NCBI GenBank assembly: GCA_964555735.1
Contig: CAZKTS010000321.1
Span: 1 to 5,072, forward strand
DNA: 5,072 nucleotides
Reading direction: 5' to 3'
From: CAZKTS01 sp964555735
GTDB lineage: Bacteria; Actinomycetota; Acidimicrobiia; IMCC26256; PALSA-555
The position numbers were made by a program, and so were the translations under genes. Positions 4,629 through 5,072 of this stretch are shown in pieces. How positions within the stretch are numbered: the stretch's first letter is position 1; the number at the start of each line of letters is the position of its first letter. The notes beneath the pieces are model-generated. The model was not told the origin of the DNA. It searched no databases and saw only the letters and a list, made by a program, of their open reading frames with translations.

Positions 4629-5072
4629 TCAGGCCGCAGGAAAGCGTTCGGCGAGCCAGGCGTTCAGCACCGGCGCGGCGTTCTCGCCGCCGGTGGGCTC
4701 GCCCTTCTTCACCGGACCACCGAAGTGCGTGCCGCGCACGCGCTCGTGGGTCAGGTCGCCGGCGCCCAGCCAGCCGAGGATCTCCTGGATGGTGCCCGGG
4801 AACGCGGACTGGTCGCCCGTGTACTCCGCCACGAGCGTCGGCACCGTGATCTCCGGCGCGCACTTGCGGAAGCTCGCGTTCGAGCTCAGGCCCGACCACG
4901 TGGAGAGCCAGGCATCCGGCGTCGTGAGGCGCCCGAACCCGGCCAGGCCGGCGTTGATCACATCGGGCCGCCGGCCGAACACGGAGCCGTAGGGGCGTTC
5001 CGACGGATCGAGCGAGAGGTCGACGGTCCGGGGGTCTGCGTCGGTGCGGTACACGGTGATGATGCGCGGCGC
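4629..5072 (-). CDS. Alpha/beta hydrolase, C-terminal part (5' end outside window)
   Basis: 147 codons before the TGA at 4631-4629; the frame stays open to the window edge (APRIITVYRTDADP), so the internal GTG at 5054 is not the start and the gene begins upstream. The visible part looks like the C-terminal half of an alpha/beta hydrolase: a strand TVPTLVAEYTGDQSAF (76-91 of the fragment) with Asp87 as the likely catalytic acid, and RGTHFGG (113-119) with His116 as the likely catalytic histidine, followed by the final helix NAAPVLNAWLAERF. The nucleophile elbow (GxSxG) would lie in the missing half and cannot be checked. The histidine context does not resemble the GHW of meta-cleavage-product hydrolases such as BphD or HsaD as I recall them, so a C-C hydrolase role is not supported. 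It is first in the visible operon, 40 bases before the monooxygenase. Confidence 0.75.
   Translation of the reverse strand, partial: APRIITVYRTDADPRTVDLSLDPSERPYGSVFGRRPDVINAGLAGFGRLTTPDAWLSTWSGLSSNASFRKCAPEITVPTLVAEYTGDQSAFPGTIQEILGWLGAGDLTHERVRGTHFGGPVKKGEPTGGENAAPVLNAWLAERFPAA

Noticed and set aside
4629..5072. Meta-cleavage-product C-C hydrolase (BphD/HsaD-like)
   Set aside because: The catalytic histidine sits in GTHFGG, unlike the motif of those enzymes, and the nucleophile region is outside the window. Only the general fold can be claimed.
1..5072. CRISPR array, insertion sequence, tRNA or prophage remnant
   Set aside because: No regularly spaced repeats, transposase motifs, tRNA-like folds or integration repeats were seen; coding is continuous on one strand with uniform composition.

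Overview
The window looks like a piece of a high-G+C genome (about two thirds G+C by eye), most likely an actinobacterium. This rests on base composition, strong GGAGG-type ribosome binding sites, GTG starts at three of six visible starts, and gene families common in actinobacterial catabolic clusters. The taxonomic call is inference; there is no rRNA or other marker gene here.

Every convincing gene lies on the minus strand, with gaps of 39 to 74 bases and one 4-base overlap, so this is probably one transcription unit or two nested ones, read from high to low coordinates. In order of transcription: the C-terminal half of an alpha/beta hydrolase (5072 to 4629); a luciferase-like flavin-dependent monooxygenase (4588 to 3482); a two-domain extradiol ring-cleavage dioxygenase with its iron ligands intact (3407 to 2511); a pyruvate Schiff-base hydratase-aldolase resembling naphthalene NahE (2443 to 1490); a small cupin (1450 to 1013); a SnoaL/NTF2-fold protein (1016 to 582); and the N-terminal half of a dihydrodipicolinate-reductase-like oxidoreductase (535 to 1, cut by the window edge).

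The core is the adjacent dioxygenase and hydratase-aldolase. In naphthalene-type upper pathways these two families cleave a catechol-like ring and then remove pyruvate from the product to leave an aromatic aldehyde. The monooxygenase could supply or modify the hydroxylated substrate. The cupin and SnoaL-like proteins are small accessory enzymes of unknown role, and one of them might do the isomerase step that NahD does elsewhere, since no NahD-like gene is present. The dapA-like and dapB-like genes should not be read as lysine biosynthesis. The real substrate cannot be read from the sequence; an aromatic, polycyclic or partly degraded ring compound is the best inference.

Intergenic gaps hold a few candidate control elements: a strong GC hairpin before the last gene, a TTGACA hexamer plus a hairpin before the dioxygenase, and a 10-base direct repeat plus a 12-base palindrome before the hydratase-aldolase. 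I see no RNA genes, CRISPR arrays, insertion sequences or attachment sites.
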